A DNA stretch of 64,000 nucleotides from Betaproteobacteria bacterium HGW-Betaproteobacteria-4 (GCA_002840785.1 PHCH01000003.1:1-64000); one strand, 5' to 3'. Shown: positions 1 through 9,765, counted from the first letter of the stretch. A program made the numbers and translations. The notes: generated by a model from the letters alone, not told the origin.

Positions 1-1
1 C

Positions 2-1030
2 ATGACAACCCGCATTGCCATTGATTGCATGGGGGGTGACCACGGTCCGTCGGTGACGGTGCCTGCGGCCATTCAATTTCTTGCGGAGCATCCGTCAGCT
101 AATCTCGTCCTGGTTGGCCAGGAAGATGTTTTGCGTCCGTTGCTCGGCGAGCATGCCAGCGATTCCCGCATTCGGCTCGTTCACGCCTCGGAAGTCGTTG
201 GCATGGACGAGTCGCCGGCGCTCGCGCTGCGCAATAAAAAAGATTCGTCGATGCGTGTCGCTATCAACCAGATAAAGGAAGGCGCGGCTGATGCCTGTGT
301 TTCCGCTGGTAATACTGGTGCGTTGATGGCGATATCTCGCTTCGTCCTGAAAATGTTGCCGGGAATTGATCGGCCGGCGCTTTGTGGGCCGCTGCCTACG
401 GTCAATGGCCATACGCACATGCTGGATCTTGGTGCGAATGTCGATTGCACCCCGGAACATCTCTTGCAGTTCGGTGTCATGGCAGCGATGCTGGTCGCTG
501 CCATGGAACACAAGGAAGCGCCGACGGTTGGTATCCTCAATATTGGCGAAGAAGAGATCAAAGGCAACGAAGTGGTCAAGGCGGCCGCTGAGTTGTTGCG
601 TGCCTCCGGCCTCAACTTCATAGGCAATGTTGAGGGTGATGGCATCTATCGCGGCGATGCGGATGTCATCGTCTGCGACGGATTTGTTGGCAACGTTGCC
701 CTTAAGACTTCCGAAGGTCTGGCCCAAATGCTGGCCTCGTCGCTACGCAACGAGTTCAAGCGTAACTGGCTAACTAAAATAGCTGCTCTCATTGCTATTT
801 CGGTACTCAATAACTTCAAGAAGCGGTTTGATCATCGTCGCTATAACGGTGCGATCCTGCTCGGCCTCAAGGGCGTTTCGGTCAAAAGCCACGGATCTGC
901 GGACGTGTTGGCTTTTGGTAACGCGATAGCTCGCGCCTACGATGCTGCAGAAAACCGTGTTTTGGAGCGCATTTCCAGCCGGTTGGCGCAAATGTCGCCA
1001 ACTCCGGCTCCTGTTGTGGAGAATGTCTGA
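2..1030 (+). CDS. plsX: Phosphate acyltransferase PlsX
   Basis: PlsX converts acyl-ACP and phosphate to acyl-phosphate, the acyl donor for PlsY in phospholipid synthesis; it is a peripheral membrane enzyme. The 342-residue protein is full length and opens with the family signature [12 protein letters not shown] (residues 5-16). It also has the conserved [10 protein letters not shown] and DLGANVDC blocks. The ATG lies one base into the window, so its ribosome binding site and any upstream rpmF/yceD genes cannot be seen. The stop is directly followed by the fabH ATG, so the two are probably translationally coupled. No anomalies were seen. Confidence 0.97.
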   Translation: MTTRIAIDCMGGDHGPSVTVPAAIQFLAEHPSANLVLVGQEDVLRPLLGEHASDSRIRLVHASEVVGMDESPALALRNKKDSSMRVAINQIKEGAADACVSAGNTGALMAISRFVLKMLPGIDRPALCGPLPTVNGHTHMLDLGANVDCTPEHLLQFGVMAAMLVAAMEHKEAPTVGILNIGEEEIKGNEVVKAAAELLRASGLNFIGNVEGDGIYRGDADVIVCDGFVGNVALKTSEGLAQMLASSLRNEFKRNWLTKIAALIAISVLNNFKKRFDHRRYNGAILLGLKGVSVKSHGSADVLAFGNAIARAYDAAENRVLERISSRLAQMSPTPAPVVENV

Positions 1031-1990
1031 ATGTACGCACGCTTGATCGGTACGGGTAGTTATCTCCCTGGCAACCCTGTGACAAATGATGATCTTGCTG
1101 CCCGTGGCATAGACACGAACGACGAGTGGATTGTTACTAGAACCGGTATTCGCAGTCGCCATCTTGCCGCTCCTGGTACGACATCCAGCGAACTTGGCTT
1201 GATTGCCGCCCAACGGGCGCTGGAAATGTCTGGTGTTTCCGCCGCCGATCTTGATCTGATCATTGTCGCTACGTCGACACCTGACTTCATTTTTCCAAGT
1301 ACCGCCTGCCTGATCCAGGCAAATCTCGGCAACAAAGGTGCGGCAGCCTTCGATGTGCAAGCGGTATGCGCTGGTTTTACCTACGCTCTAGGTATTGCTG
1401 AAAAATTTATTCGTTCAGGTAGCCACAAAAGGGCACTGGTTATCGGTGCGGAAGTCTTTTCGCGCATTCTCGACTGGAACGACCGGGGTACCTGCGTTTT
1501 GTTTGGTGATGGTGCTGGCGCGATCGTGCTGGAGGCATCGGACAAGCCCGGCGTTCTAGCTACCGCAATGCATGCGGATGGCAGCCAGAATGGCATCCTG
1601 AACGTTCCCGGGCAGATTTGCGGAGGCCAGGTGACCGGTGATCCATTCCTGCGCATGGATGGACCGTCCGTTTTCAAATTCGCCGTTCGTGTTCTGGCTG
1701 ACATTGCTGAAGAGGTTTGCCAGATTGCCGGCATTCAAACTACTGATGTCGATTGGCTTATTCCCCATCAGGCGAACATTCGCATCATAGAAGCGACGGG
1801 AAAGAAACTGGGCGTTGACCGCAACAAAGTGATTGTTACCGTTGATCGTCACGGTAATACCTCTGCAGCCTCGGTGCCGTTGGCGCTGGATGAGGCTGTG
1901 CGCGATGGGCGTATACAGCGCGGCCAGAAAGTATTGGTCGAGGGGGTAGGTGGCGGTTTTACCTGGGGCGCGGCCCTTCTCGAATTCTGA
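1031..1990 (+). CDS. fabH: Beta-ketoacyl-ACP synthase III (FabH)
   Basis: FabH condenses acetyl-CoA with malonyl-ACP to start fatty acid elongation. The 319-residue protein has the Cys-His-Asn triad of the family: Cys113 in VQAVCAGF, His246 in IPHQAN and Asn276 in HGNTSAAS. Length and spacing are normal. The ATG abuts the plsX stop, and a short gap of 16 bases follows before fabD. It is the second gene of the plsX-fabHDG operon. Confidence 0.97.
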   Translation: MYARLIGTGSYLPGNPVTNDDLAARGIDTNDEWIVTRTGIRSRHLAAPGTTSSELGLIAAQRALEMSGVSAADLDLIIVATSTPDFIFPSTACLIQANLGNKGAAAFDVQAVCAGFTYALGIAEKFIRSGSHKRALVIGAEVFSRILDWNDRGTCVLFGDGAGAIVLEASDKPGVLATAMHADGSQNGILNVPGQICGGQVTGDPFLRMDGPSVFKFAVRVLADIAEEVCQIAGIQTTDVDWLIPHQANIRIIEATGKKLGVDRNKVIVTVDRHGNTSAASVPLALDEAVRDGRIQRGQKVLVEGVGGGFTWGAALLEF

Positions 1991-2006
1991 ACCAGAGAAC
2001 GAACTC

Positions 2007-2933
2007 ATGTCTTTTGCATTCGTATTCCCCGGCCAAGGCTCCCAGAGCGTTGGCATGATGGCAGCCTACGGCGACTCCGCAGTCGTTCGTGCAACATTTG
2101 ATGAAGCCTCGGCGGCGCTCGGCGATGACCTCTGGGCCATGGTTGCCGACGGTCCGGCTGAAACGCTCACCCAGACAGTCAATACTCAGCCGGTGATGCT
2201 GACCGCCGGTATTGCCACCTGGCGTTTGTGGCTGGACAAGGGCGGTAGAACGCCTGCGGTTGTTGCTGGGCACAGCCTCGGCGAATATTCAGCGCTGGTT
2301 GCTGCCGGCGTCATTGAATTCAAGGATGCAGTTCCGCTCGTTCGCCTGCGTGCGGCAGCAATGCAGGAAGCAGTGCCGGTCGGTACGGGTGCCATGGCGG
2401 CCATTCTTGGTCTCGACAACGCTGGTATCGCCGCCGCGTGTGCCGAAGCTGCGCAGGGCGAAGTGGTCGAGCCAGTCAATTTCAATGCCAACGGCCAAAC
2501 CGTTATTGCCGGCCACAAGGCCGCTGTCGAGCGAGCCATGGAGGCCTGCAAGGCCCGTGGTGCAAAGATGGCCAAAGCCCTGCCGGTTTCAGCGCCTTTT
2601 CACTCTTCGCTGATCCGTCCGGCCGCTGACAAGCTTGCGGCCCGTTTGGCTGAGCTCACCCTGAATGTTCCGCAAATCCCGGTGATCAACAACGTTGACG
2701 TTGCCATCGAAAACGACCCGGGCCAGATCAAGGATGCGCTGATTCGTCAGGCCTACAATCCGGTGCGCTGGGTCGAGACTATCCAGTCGATGGCAGTGCT
2801 GGGGATTGCTACTGTCGCAGAATGCGGTCCGGGCAAGGTGCTGGCCGGTTTGACCAAGCGTTGTGCCGACGGTGTGGTCGGTGTCGCCTTGGCCGACGCA
2901 GCCTCGATCGAAGCCAATCTTGGCCTGGAGTAA
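2007..2933 (+). CDS. fabD: Malonyl-CoA:ACP transacylase (FabD)
   Basis: FabD transfers malonyl groups from CoA to ACP for fatty acid elongation. From the ATG at 2007 the protein is 308 residues and starts MSFAFVFPGQGSQ, the usual family N-terminus. A longer reading frame opens at 1950 but would overlap fabH and add unrelated residues, so 2007 is preferred; AGAGAACGA upstream may serve as the ribosome binding site. The nucleophile Ser90 sits in GHSLGE and His199 in SAPFHSS. It lies between fabH and fabG. Confidence 0.96.
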   Translation: MSFAFVFPGQGSQSVGMMAAYGDSAVVRATFDEASAALGDDLWAMVADGPAETLTQTVNTQPVMLTAGIATWRLWLDKGGRTPAVVAGHSLGEYSALVAAGVIEFKDAVPLVRLRAAAMQEAVPVGTGAMAAILGLDNAGIAAACAEAAQGEVVEPVNFNANGQTVIAGHKAAVERAMEACKARGAKMAKALPVSAPFHSSLIRPAADKLAARLAELTLNVPQIPVINNVDVAIENDPGQIKDALIRQAYNPVRWVETIQSMAVLGIATVAECGPGKVLAGLTKRCADGVVGVALADAASIEANLGLE

Positions 2934-2936
2934 TTG

Positions 2937-3677
2937 ATGCTGAACGACAAAATTGCCTTGGTTACAGGTGCCACCCGCGGTATCGGTCGTGCCATCGCTC
3001 TGGAATTGGGCAAGCAGGGCGCTACCGTGATCGGTACGGCAACCAGCGATGACGGTGCCGCGAAAATTTCGGCCTATTTGACCGAGGCGGGCATCAAGGG
3101 AAAGGGTGTTACGCTGAATGTGTGCGATGTCGCCCAGACCGATTCGGCGCTTGCCGATATCGCCAAGGAATTCGGCGCCATCACCATTCTGGTCAATAAC
3201 GCAGGCATTACCCGCGACAATCTGACCATGCGTATGGGTGACGACGAGTGGGATGCGGTTATTGACACCAATCTAAAGGCTGTTTTCCGGCTGTCGCGTG
3301 GCGTCATGCGCGGCATGATGAAGGCGCGTTTCGGGCGTATCGTCAATATCTCCTCGGTTGTCGGTTATTCAGGCAATGCCGGGCAGGCCAATTACTGTGC
3401 TGCAAAGGCCGGCGTGGCTGGCCTGAGTCGTTCTCTGGCCCGCGAACTGGGTAGTCGCAACATTACGGTCAACTGCGTCGCGCCAGGCTTTATTGCCACC
3501 GACATGACGCACGCCTTGACCGAGGAGCAGAAGGTCGCCATGCTGGCGAGCATTCCGCTGGCCCGCGCCGGTACCCCGGAAGATGTGGCCGGTGCCGTCG
3601 GCTTCCTGGTTTCGCATGCTGCCTCATATGTCACGGGAACTACCGTGCATGTGAATGGTGGCATGTTCATGGATTGA
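2937..3677 (+). CDS. fabG: 3-oxoacyl-ACP reductase (FabG)
   Basis: FabG is the NADPH-dependent reductase for beta-ketoacyl-ACP and a short-chain dehydrogenase. The 246-residue protein has the nucleotide-binding TGATRGIG (10-17), the NNAG motif (87-90) and the Ser140/Tyr153/Lys157 catalytic set. The start is ATG 2937, three bases after the fabD stop, with GGAG about eight bases upstream; the TTG just before it is not needed. It ends NGGMFMD as usual for the family. Confidence 0.96.
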   Translation: MLNDKIALVTGATRGIGRAIALELGKQGATVIGTATSDDGAAKISAYLTEAGIKGKGVTLNVCDVAQTDSALADIAKEFGAITILVNNAGITRDNLTMRMGDDEWDAVIDTNLKAVFRLSRGVMRGMMKARFGRIVNISSVVGYSGNAGQANYCAAKAGVAGLSRSLARELGSRNITVNCVAPGFIATDMTHALTEEQKVAMLASIPLARAGTPEDVAGAVGFLVSHAASYVTGTTVHVNGGMFMD

Positions 3678-3700
3678 TTTCGCTAAGCCTCGGCTTTTGG

Positions 3701-3706
3701 TAGAAT
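3701..3706 (+). promoter_or_regulatory. Possible -10 element for acpP
   Basis: TAGAAT lies 15 bases before the acpP ATG in the only sizeable gap of the fab cluster. No good -35 box is spaced correctly (a TTGATT is 21 bases upstream), and no Shine-Dalgarno is visible. acpP commonly has its own strong promoter, so this is suggested but weak. Confidence 0.25.
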
Positions 3707-3721
3707 CACAACGTTTTTTTA

Positions 3722-3958
3722 ATGGATAACATCGTAGAGCGCGTCAAGAAGATCGTCGCCGAACAACTGGGCGTGAACGAAGCGGACATCAAGAACGAGT
3801 CCTCCTTTGTGGACGATCTGGGCGCGGATTCCCTGGACACCGTTGAACTGGTCATGGCACTGGAAGAGGAATTCGAGACCGAAATCCCCGATGACCAGGC
3901 TGAAAAGATCACCACGGTCCAGCAGGCTGTCGATTTCATCCTCGCCAACAAGAAATAA
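3722..3958 (+). CDS. acpP: Acyl carrier protein (AcpP)
   Basis: AcpP carries growing acyl chains on a 4'-phosphopantetheine arm that holo-ACP synthase (AcpS, encoded at 16440-16817) attaches to Ser37 in GADSLDT. The 78-residue acidic protein is the standard length and begins [18 protein letters not shown] strong hairpin follows the gene, and no clear Shine-Dalgarno precedes it: the ATG comes directly after a T-run. Neighbours are fabG and fabF. Confidence 0.97.
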   Translation: MDNIVERVKKIVAEQLGVNEADIKNESSFVDDLGADSLDTVELVMALEEEFETEIPDDQAEKITTVQQAVDFILANKK

Positions 3959-3978
3959 TCCAATTCTGGTTGACCCAG

Positions 3979-4007
3979 GCAAGGCCGGCCCCCATGGCCG
4001 GCCTTGC
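3979..4007 (+). terminator. Hairpin between acpP and fabF
   Basis: A perfect 12-bp stem (GCAAGGCCGGCC / GGCCGGCCTTGC) with a 5-base loop is followed by TACTTTTGCTTT. The U-tract is interrupted, so it may be a partial terminator or an RNA-stabilising element. Either would let acpP mRNA outnumber fabF mRNA. Confidence 0.6.
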
Positions 4008-4030
4008 TACTTTTGCTTTCGGAGTGCACC

Positions 4031-5218
4031 TTGGCACGTCGCAGAGTCGTAATCACCGGCCTGGGCATCGTTAGCCCGGTCGGAAACACCGTCGAAGAAG
4101 CCTGGCAGAATATTCTTGCCGGCAAATCCGGTATTGCCGCTGTCACCAAGTTCGACACCACGACCTTCCCGGTTCAGTTCGCCGGCGAGGTCAAGAACTT
4201 TGACGTTACTCAATATATTTCCGCCAAAGATGCGCGCCGCATGGATGATTTCATTCATTTAGAAAACGTAGTCGATCTGGAACGTGTCGGCGTTGCCATC
4301 GGCTCAGGCATTGGCGGCCTGCCGTTGATCGAGGCGACCAAGGACGAATACAACGTCGGTGGCGTTCGTAAAGTGTCGCCGTTCTTCGTTCCCGGTTCGA
4401 TCATCAACATGATTTCCGGCAACCTGTCGATCCAGTTTGGATTCAAGGGGCCGAATATCGCCCTGGTGTCTGCCTGCACGACCGGCACGCACTCCATTGG
4501 CGACGCGGCACGCATCATCGAATACGGCGACGCTGATGTCATGGTTGCAGGGGGCGCTGAATCCACGGTTTCTCCGTTGGGTATGGGTGGGTTCTGTGCC
4601 GCTCGGGCGCTATCGACACGCAATGACGATCCGTCTACGGCCAGTCGGCCATGGGACAAGGATCGCGACGGTTTTGTGTTGGGCGAGGGAGCTGGCGTCA
4701 TGGTGCTGGAAGAGTACGAGCACGCCAAGGCACGTGGCGCCAGGATTTATGCCGAACTGGTTGGTTACGGCATGAGTGCCGATGCCTATCACATCACCGC
4801 GCCGAACATGGATGGTCCGCGCCGCTCCATGGTCAATGCGCTGAAGAACGCCGGTATTCAACCCTCTGATGTCCAGTACCTGAACGCTCACGGCACGTCT
4901 ACACCGCTCGGCGACAAGAACGAGTCGGATGCAGTCAAGGCGGCTTTTGGTGATCATGCCCACAAACTGGTGGTCAATTCGACCAAGTCGATGACTGGTC
5001 ATCTGCTGGGTGGTGCCGGTGGTATCGAGTCCTTGTTTACGGTCCTGGCCATTCATAACCAGATTTCGCCGCCGACGATCAATATTTTCAATCAGGATCC
5101 GGAATGCGATCTCGATTACTGTGCCAATGTGGCACGGCCGATGAATATTGAGTACGGGCTGAAGAACAACTTCGGCTTCGGCGGGACCAACGGGTCGCTG
5201 GTTTTCAAGCGCATCTAA
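4031..5218 (+). CDS. fabF: Beta-ketoacyl-ACP synthase II (FabF), internally shortened
   Basis: FabF extends acyl-ACP by two carbons. I start it at TTG 4031, which has GGAG seven bases upstream and gives [12 protein letters not shown], matching the family N-terminus. The product is 395 residues; E. coli FabF has 413. Cys149 (SACTTG), the NAHGTSTP His and the STKSMTGH Lys/His are present. Between MDDFIH and RVGVAIGSG only 8 residues remain where E. coli has 23, so a conserved helix of the thiolase fold is replaced by LENVVDLE. The frame is kept. Activity of such a protein is uncertain. See findings. Confidence 0.93.
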   Translation: MARRRVVITGLGIVSPVGNTVEEAWQNILAGKSGIAAVTKFDTTTFPVQFAGEVKNFDVTQYISAKDARRMDDFIHLENVVDLERVGVAIGSGIGGLPLIEATKDEYNVGGVRKVSPFFVPGSIINMISGNLSIQFGFKGPNIALVSACTTGTHSIGDAARIIEYGDADVMVAGGAESTVSPLGMGGFCAARALSTRNDDPSTASRPWDKDRDGFVLGEGAGVMVLEEYEHAKARGARIYAELVGYGMSADAYHITAPNMDGPRRSMVNALKNAGIQPSDVQYLNAHGTSTPLGDKNESDAVKAAFGDHAHKLVVNSTKSMTGHLLGGAGGIESLFTVLAIHNQISPPTINIFNQDPECDLDYCANVARPMNIEYGLKNNFGFGGTNGSLVFKRI

Positions 5219-5236
5219 GCGGGTTCGGCAGGACAA

Positions 5237-5278
5237 CGAACGGTGCAGTTTCCGATAATCATCGGACTGCACCGTTCG
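5237..5278 (+). promoter_or_regulatory. Long hairpin over the start of the ygfX-like gene
   Basis: A perfect 13-bp stem (CGAACGGTGCAGT at 5237-5249, its complement at 5266-5278) encloses a second 5-bp stem (CCGAT / ATCGG). The GTG start codon at 5243 lies inside the left arm. There is no U-tract after it, so translational control of the downstream gene is as likely as termination after fabF. The function is inferred. Confidence 0.5.
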
Positions 5279-5680
5279 CGCTTTCTCGATGTCATGCTTC
5301 TGTCGGCCCTCATTCTGGCCTGCGCAGCGATACTTTCCTTTGACTGCGTTCTGTCTGTTCAGGGCGGGCTGGTATTCATTGCCGTGTTGCTGGCAATTCA
5401 GGCCTGGCGGGCTCTGACGCCCTTTATCGACTCAATCAGGCTCGAGCGCAGTGGCGAGGTTTTTGTTGCCAAAGCCGGTGAAAACGATTTTGTCCAGGCG
5501 ACGCTCAAGCCCGGGGCGACCATTCATCCCTGGCTGACTGTCATCCGCCTTGAAACGGCGGATGATGGCCCGGCGACGATCATTGCTACGGTCAACCGGA
5601 AAAATAGCGAAAATTTGAGACGCTTGCGGATGTTTATGCGCTGGCAGGCAAAGTTCAGCGGGGCGATCGACGACGCTTGA
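5243..5680 (+). CDS. YgfX-like small inner membrane protein
   Basis: This 145-residue protein has an N-terminal LHRSRFL motif followed by two hydrophobic segments (about residues 17-32 and 38-54), then a soluble domain. That layout, the size and the place next to nadB fit the YgfX/CptA family, though the identity is not certain. GTG 5243 is used as start, with AGGA about ten bases upstream; the next start, ATG 5293, would cut off the conserved HRSR part. The 3' end overlaps the convergent nadB by 26 bases. Confidence 0.7.
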   Translation: MQFPIIIGLHRSRFLDVMLLSALILACAAILSFDCVLSVQGGLVFIAVLLAIQAWRALTPFIDSIRLERSGEVFVAKAGENDFVQATLKPGATIHPWLTVIRLETADDGPATIIATVNRKNSENLRRLRMFMRWQAKFSGAIDDA

Positions 5681-7235
5681 GCACTGTATTTTTCGCCTGC
5701 TTGGCCATTTCCGGGTAGTCCCTGGAAAAGTGCAGTCCCCGGCTTTCCCTGCGCTGCATGGCGCAACGAACGATCAGGTCGGCAGTGGCTACGAGGTTGC
5801 GTAATTCAATCAGGTCATGGCTGACCCGGAAGTTGGCGTAGAACTCCTCGATTTCGCGGCGTAACAAGCCAATGCGGTGCTTGGCTCGCTTCAGGCGCTT
5901 GGTTGTGCGGACTATGCCGACATAGTCCCACATGAAGCGGCGAAGCTCGTCCCAGTTGTGGGAAATGACCACCTCTTCATCGGCATCGGTCACCCGGCTT
6001 TCGTCCCACAGCGGCAAGGTCGGGAATGTCGAGGCATTGCTTGCCAGGATGTCCTTTACCGCAGCTTCAGCAAATACCAGGCATTCAAGCAGTGAGTTCG
6101 AGGCCAGCCGGTTTGCGCCATGCAGACCGGTGCAGGAGGCCTCTCCCGCGACATAGAGTCCGGCCACATCGGTGCGGCCGCGTAAATCGCTGACAATGCC
6201 GCCACAGGTGTAGTGCGCCGCCGGCACAACGGGAATGGGATCCTGCGCGATGTCGATACCGAGTTCCAGGCAACGCGCATGGATATTCGGGAAGTGATTG
6301 CGGATGAAATCCTCGCCCTTGTGGGAAATGTCGAGGAAAACGCAATCCAGGCCGCGTTTTTTCATTTCAAAGTCGATGGCGCGCGCCACGATGTCGCGCG
6401 GTGCCAACTCGGCCCGATCATCGTGTTCTGGCATGAACCGGGAGCCATCCGGCAGCCGAAGGAGGCCGCCTTCGCCGCGCACAGCTTCCGAAATCAGAAA
6501 GGATTTGGCTTGCGGGTGATAGAGGCAGGTCGGGTGAAACTGGATGAATTCCATGTTGGCAACACGACAGCCAGCCCGGTAGGCCATGGCAATGCCGTCG
6601 CCAGTCGAGGTGTCCGGATTGGTCGTGTAGAGATAGACCTTTCCTGCGCCCCCCGTCGCCAGCAGGGTATTGGGCGCCCCGATGGTGATGACTTCGCCGT
6701 CACGGTTGTTCAGGACATAGGCACCAAAGCAGCGTTTCTCTCCGGTACCCAGTTTGTCGCCGGTAATCAGGTCGATGGCGATATGGTCTTCCAGGATCGT
6801 GATATTGGGGTTGGCGCGAACCTTTTTGGTCAGCGTATCCTGAACGGCATGGCCGGTTGCATCGGCGACGTGAATGACGCGACGGGCGCTATGTCCACCT
6901 TCTCGTGTCAGGTGATAGCCGAGATCATCCTTGGTAAAGGGAACGCCCTGTTCAATGAGCCATTCAATGGCATGGCGGCCATTTTCGACAACAAAACGCG
7001 TTGCTTTTGCGTCATTCAGCCAGGCACCTGCAATCAAAGTGTCCTGGATATGTGCCTCGATCGAGTCGCGGCTATCGAGAACGGCCGCTATGCCCCCCTG
7101 AGCCCAGCCGGACGCGGAGTCTTCGAGGCTGCGCTTGCTGACCAGTGCGACACTGCAATTGGAGGAAGCGAGTCGCAAGGCGGCCGACTGGCCAGCCAAT
7201 CCGCTGCCGATGATAAGTACGTCAAATTTCTGCAC
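5655..7235 (-). CDS. nadB: L-aspartate oxidase (NadB)
   Basis: NadB oxidises L-aspartate to iminoaspartate, the first step of de novo NAD synthesis, using FAD. The 526-residue protein has the FAD-binding [11 protein letters not shown] near the N-terminus, the [11 protein letters not shown] block, the HYTCGGI segment and the [15 protein letters not shown] motif of the fumarate reductase/aspartate oxidase superfamily. It is full length. It is transcribed away from rpoE across a gap of about 170 bases and converges with the YgfX-like gene. Confidence 0.96.
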   Translation of the reverse strand: MQKFDVLIIGSGLAGQSAALRLASSNCSVALVSKRSLEDSASGWAQGGIAAVLDSRDSIEAHIQDTLIAGAWLNDAKATRFVVENGRHAIEWLIEQGVPFTKDDLGYHLTREGGHSARRVIHVADATGHAVQDTLTKKVRANPNITILEDHIAIDLITGDKLGTGEKRCFGAYVLNNRDGEVITIGAPNTLLATGGAGKVYLYTTNPDTSTGDGIAMAYRAGCRVANMEFIQFHPTCLYHPQAKSFLISEAVRGEGGLLRLPDGSRFMPEHDDRAELAPRDIVARAIDFEMKKRGLDCVFLDISHKGEDFIRNHFPNIHARCLELGIDIAQDPIPVVPAAHYTCGGIVSDLRGRTDVAGLYVAGEASCTGLHGANRLASNSLLECLVFAEAAVKDILASNASTFPTLPLWDESRVTDADEEVVISHNWDELRRFMWDYVGIVRTTKRLKRAKHRIGLLRREIEEFYANFRVSHDLIELRNLVATADLIVRCAMQRRESRGLHFSRDYPEMAKQAKNTVLKRRRSPR

Positions 7236-7405
7236 GCTGTTCTCTATAAGAGTAATTTTGCGGCAAATATAGCATGCAGCAAACGATTCATCCGGTTACA
7301 GACGGTCACAATTAGGGATAATTACCTATCGGTGGCTTGAAAATGGCTGCGCTATACTTCGGCCATAAAGAAAGCAACAACCAAACCCCAGGGAAAACGA
7401 GAGCC

Positions 7406-7908
7406 ATGAGTGAGCGCGAAATCGATCAGGTGCTGATCCGGCCGAGGTCGAGGATGTCTCGCAGGAAGCTTTCATCAAGGCCTATCGGGCATTGCCGTCA
7501 TTCAGAGGCGACAGTGCCTTCTATACCTGGCTCTACCGTATCGGCATCAATACCGCCAAGAACTACCTGGTATCACAGGGACGGAGGGCGCCGACCACGA
7601 CCGAATATGACAACGATGAGGCGGAAACTTTCGATGACGCGTCGCAGTTGCGCGACATCAATACCCCGGAGAGCCTGTTCCTGACCAAGCAGATCGGGCA
7701 AACGATCAACGCTGCCATGGATGCCCTTCCGGAAGAGTTGCGCACCGCCATTGTGTTGCGTGAAATCGACGGAATGTCCTACGAGGAGATCGCCGGCATC
7801 ATGGATTGCCCTATCGGCACGGTGCGTTCCAGAATTTTTCGCGCCCGCGAGGCAGTGTCGGCCAAGTTGCGGCCCCTGCTTGACACGGCGTCAGACAAGC
7901 GTTGGTAG
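7406..7908 (+). pseudogene. rpoE: RNA polymerase sigma-E factor, internal deletion and frameshift
   Basis: RpoE directs the envelope-stress regulon. The start MSEREIDQVL (ATG 7406) is typical. At about 7434 the frame switches into DPAEVEDVSQEAFIKAYRAL and continues normally through region 2 (SAFYTWLYRIGINTAKN) and region 4 (LPEELRTAIVLREIDG, MDCPIGTVRSRIFRARE) to the stop at 7908. Compared with the family, about 33 residues between these parts are missing, roughly 100 bases, and the remaining parts are out of frame. The downstream open frame from about 7492 could give only a truncated protein. Either the copy is broken or the assembly lost a segment. Confidence 0.85.
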
Positions 7909-7910
7909 GC

Positions 7911-8345
7911 ATGAGTACTGAGCAAACGACCATCAAGGCGGTTGTCCGCAGCCTGGACGGGCGGTTCGCCAATGTCGAGGTCGAGCAGGGTGGTTGCGGG
8001 CGTTGTCACGAAAAAGGCGGGTGCGGAGGCCAGCAGCTTACCCAGATGTTCTGCAGCGGACCTAAAACCCACAGGGTTGAAAACACGTTCTCTGCCGAGG
8101 TCGGAGATCGCGTGACAATCGCTATTGCCGCCGGCAGTGTGAGCCGCACTGCCAATTTTGCCTATATTTTGCCGTTGACCGTAGCAATTGCCGGCGCAGC
8201 GCTTGGCGCGTCGTTCGGTGGTGATGTTAGCGCCATGATCGGCGCAGGAGTTGGACTCAGTGTTGCATTCCTGTACGTTATTGCCCGTTCGCGTCGCAAT
8301 ACCGGGAATTCGGCTGAACGCCCCCGTATCATTTCCCGTTCCTGA
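7911..8345 (+). CDS. rseC: Sigma-E regulator RseC
   Basis: RseC/MucC family inner membrane protein, a modulator of sigma-E and of redox processes. The 144-residue protein has the N-terminal cysteine cluster (GCGRCHEKGGCGG and FCSG) followed by two membrane segments (about residues 76-96 and 104-122). ATG 7911 begins two bases after the rpoE stop. The anti-sigma genes rseA and rseB usually found between rpoE and rseC are absent. Confidence 0.85.
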   Translation: MSTEQTTIKAVVRSLDGRFANVEVEQGGCGRCHEKGGCGGQQLTQMFCSGPKTHRVENTFSAEVGDRVTIAIAAGSVSRTANFAYILPLTVAIAGAALGASFGGDVSAMIGAGVGLSVAFLYVIARSRRNTGNSAERPRIISRS

Positions 8346-8394
8346 ATGAATTCTGATCGTCCTGTTTTCCTTTTGCTTTTTCAGTTCGCTGGTC

Positions 8395-9765
8395 ATGGCC
8401 CAGACCCGCGGTCTGCCCGATTTTTCAGAGCTGGCTGAGAGGCAGGGCCCGGCCGTGGTCAATATCAGTACGACTCACGTGGTCCGCGGCCAAGCCCAGA
8501 TGATGCCGTTTCCATTCGACGAAAGCGATCCGGCTTTCGAGTTTTTCAAACGCTTCATTCCCCGCCATCCAGGCGGTGCCGTGCCACGAGACTTTGAAAA
8601 CAAGTCGCTGGGTTCAGGCTTTATCGTCAGTGGCGACGGCTACATCCTGACCAACGCCCACGTCGTCGATGGTGCCGATGAAGTCACCGTTCGGCTCACC
8701 GACAAGCGGGAATTCAAGGCGAAGACCATTGGCGCCGACAAGCGAACGGATGTTGCGCTGCTCAAGATCGACGCAACCGATCTTCCCGTCGTCAAACTGG
8801 GTGATCCGGCGCAACTCAAGGTCGGCGAATGGGTGGTCGCGATCGGCTCCCCGTTTGGCTTCGAGAATTCCGTAACGGCCGGCATCGTGTCCGCCAAGGG
8901 GCGCTCGCTGCCGCAGGAGAACTACGTTCCGTTCATTCAGACCGATGTCGCAATCAACCCGGGAAATTCCGGTGGTCCGCTATTCAACATGCGCGGCGAG
9001 GTGGTCGGTATCAATTCACAGATATACAGCCGTAGCGGCGGCTACATGGGGGTTTCCTTTGCCATTCCCATCGACGTGGCAATGGAGATCCAGGGGCAGC
9101 TACGGGCATCAGGCAAGGTCAGTCGCGGTCGTCTTGGCGTGGTGATTCAGGAAGTCAACAAGGAGCTTGCCGAGTCGCTGGGATTGGGAAAAGCGATGGG
9201 GGCCGTGGTCAACTCGGTTGAAAAGGGTGGTCCGGCCGACAAGGCGGGGATCGAGGCTGGCGACGTGATCCTCCGATTCGACGGAAAAGCCATCAACAAT
9301 TCAGCCGATCTGCCTCGTATGGTGGCTAGCACTCGCCCGGGAACGCGCTCTGTCGTACAACTCTGGCGCAAGGGGGCAAGTCGCGAAATCGGGGTGGTCA
9401 TCGGCGAAGTGCCTGACGACAAACTAGCCAGCGCCAAGCCGCAACGCGGTAACCGGTCGGTCGAGCAACCGGCCAATCGCCTCGGTCTGGTGGTCAGCGA
9501 ATTGACGGCAGACCAGAAGCGCGAACTAAAAATGACTTCCGGTTTGCTGATTGAAGATGTTCGTGGCACCAGCGCGCGCACCGACCTGCGTCCGGGTGAC
9601 ATCATCATTGCGCTCATCAGCAAGGGAGCGACGACGGAGGTCAGGACAGTAGAGCAATTCAACAAGCTCCTTTCCCGATTCGACAAGGGGAGCAACATCA
9701 CGCTGTTGATCCGGCGCGGTGAAATGCAGACCTTCATTTCCATCAAGGGTATCAATGGCAATTGA
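8395..9765 (+). CDS. mucD: Periplasmic serine protease MucD/DegP-type
   Basis: This HtrA-type protease degrades misfolded periplasmic proteins. It has the trypsin-like triad: His in TNAHVVD, Asp in TDVALLK and Ser in NPGNSGGP, then two PDZ domains. The first in-frame ATG is 8395 (MAQTRGL), which falls at the end of a signal peptide. The frame continues upstream to 8350 and encodes the hydrophobic stretch ILIVLFSFCFFSSLVMAQ, but contains no ATG or GTG. An ATG at 8346, right after the rseC stop, is one base out of frame. The true N-terminus is probably disrupted by a small indel. It ends overlapping the glutaredoxin-like gene. Confidence 0.92.
   Translation: MAQTRGLPDFSELAERQGPAVVNISTTHVVRGQAQMMPFPFDESDPAFEFFKRFIPRHPGGAVPRDFENKSLGSGFIVSGDGYILTNAHVVDGADEVTVRLTDKREFKAKTIGADKRTDVALLKIDATDLPVVKLGDPAQLKVGEWVVAIGSPFGFENSVTAGIVSAKGRSLPQENYVPFIQTDVAINPGNSGGPLFNMRGEVVGINSQIYSRSGGYMGVSFAIPIDVAMEIQGQLRASGKVSRGRLGVVIQEVNKELAESLGLGKAMGAVVNSVEKGGPADKAGIEAGDVILRFDGKAINNSADLPRMVASTRPGTRSVVQLWRKGASREIGVVIGEVPDDKLASAKPQRGNRSVEQPANRLGLVVSELTADQKRELKMTSGLLIEDVRGTSARTDLRPGDIIIALISKGATTEVRTVEQFNKLLSRFDKGSNITLLIRRGEMQTFISIKGINGN

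Noticed and set aside
1950-2006. Longer fabD start at 1950
   Set aside because: It would overlap fabH and add 19 residues unrelated to the family; ATG 2007 gives the conserved N-terminus.
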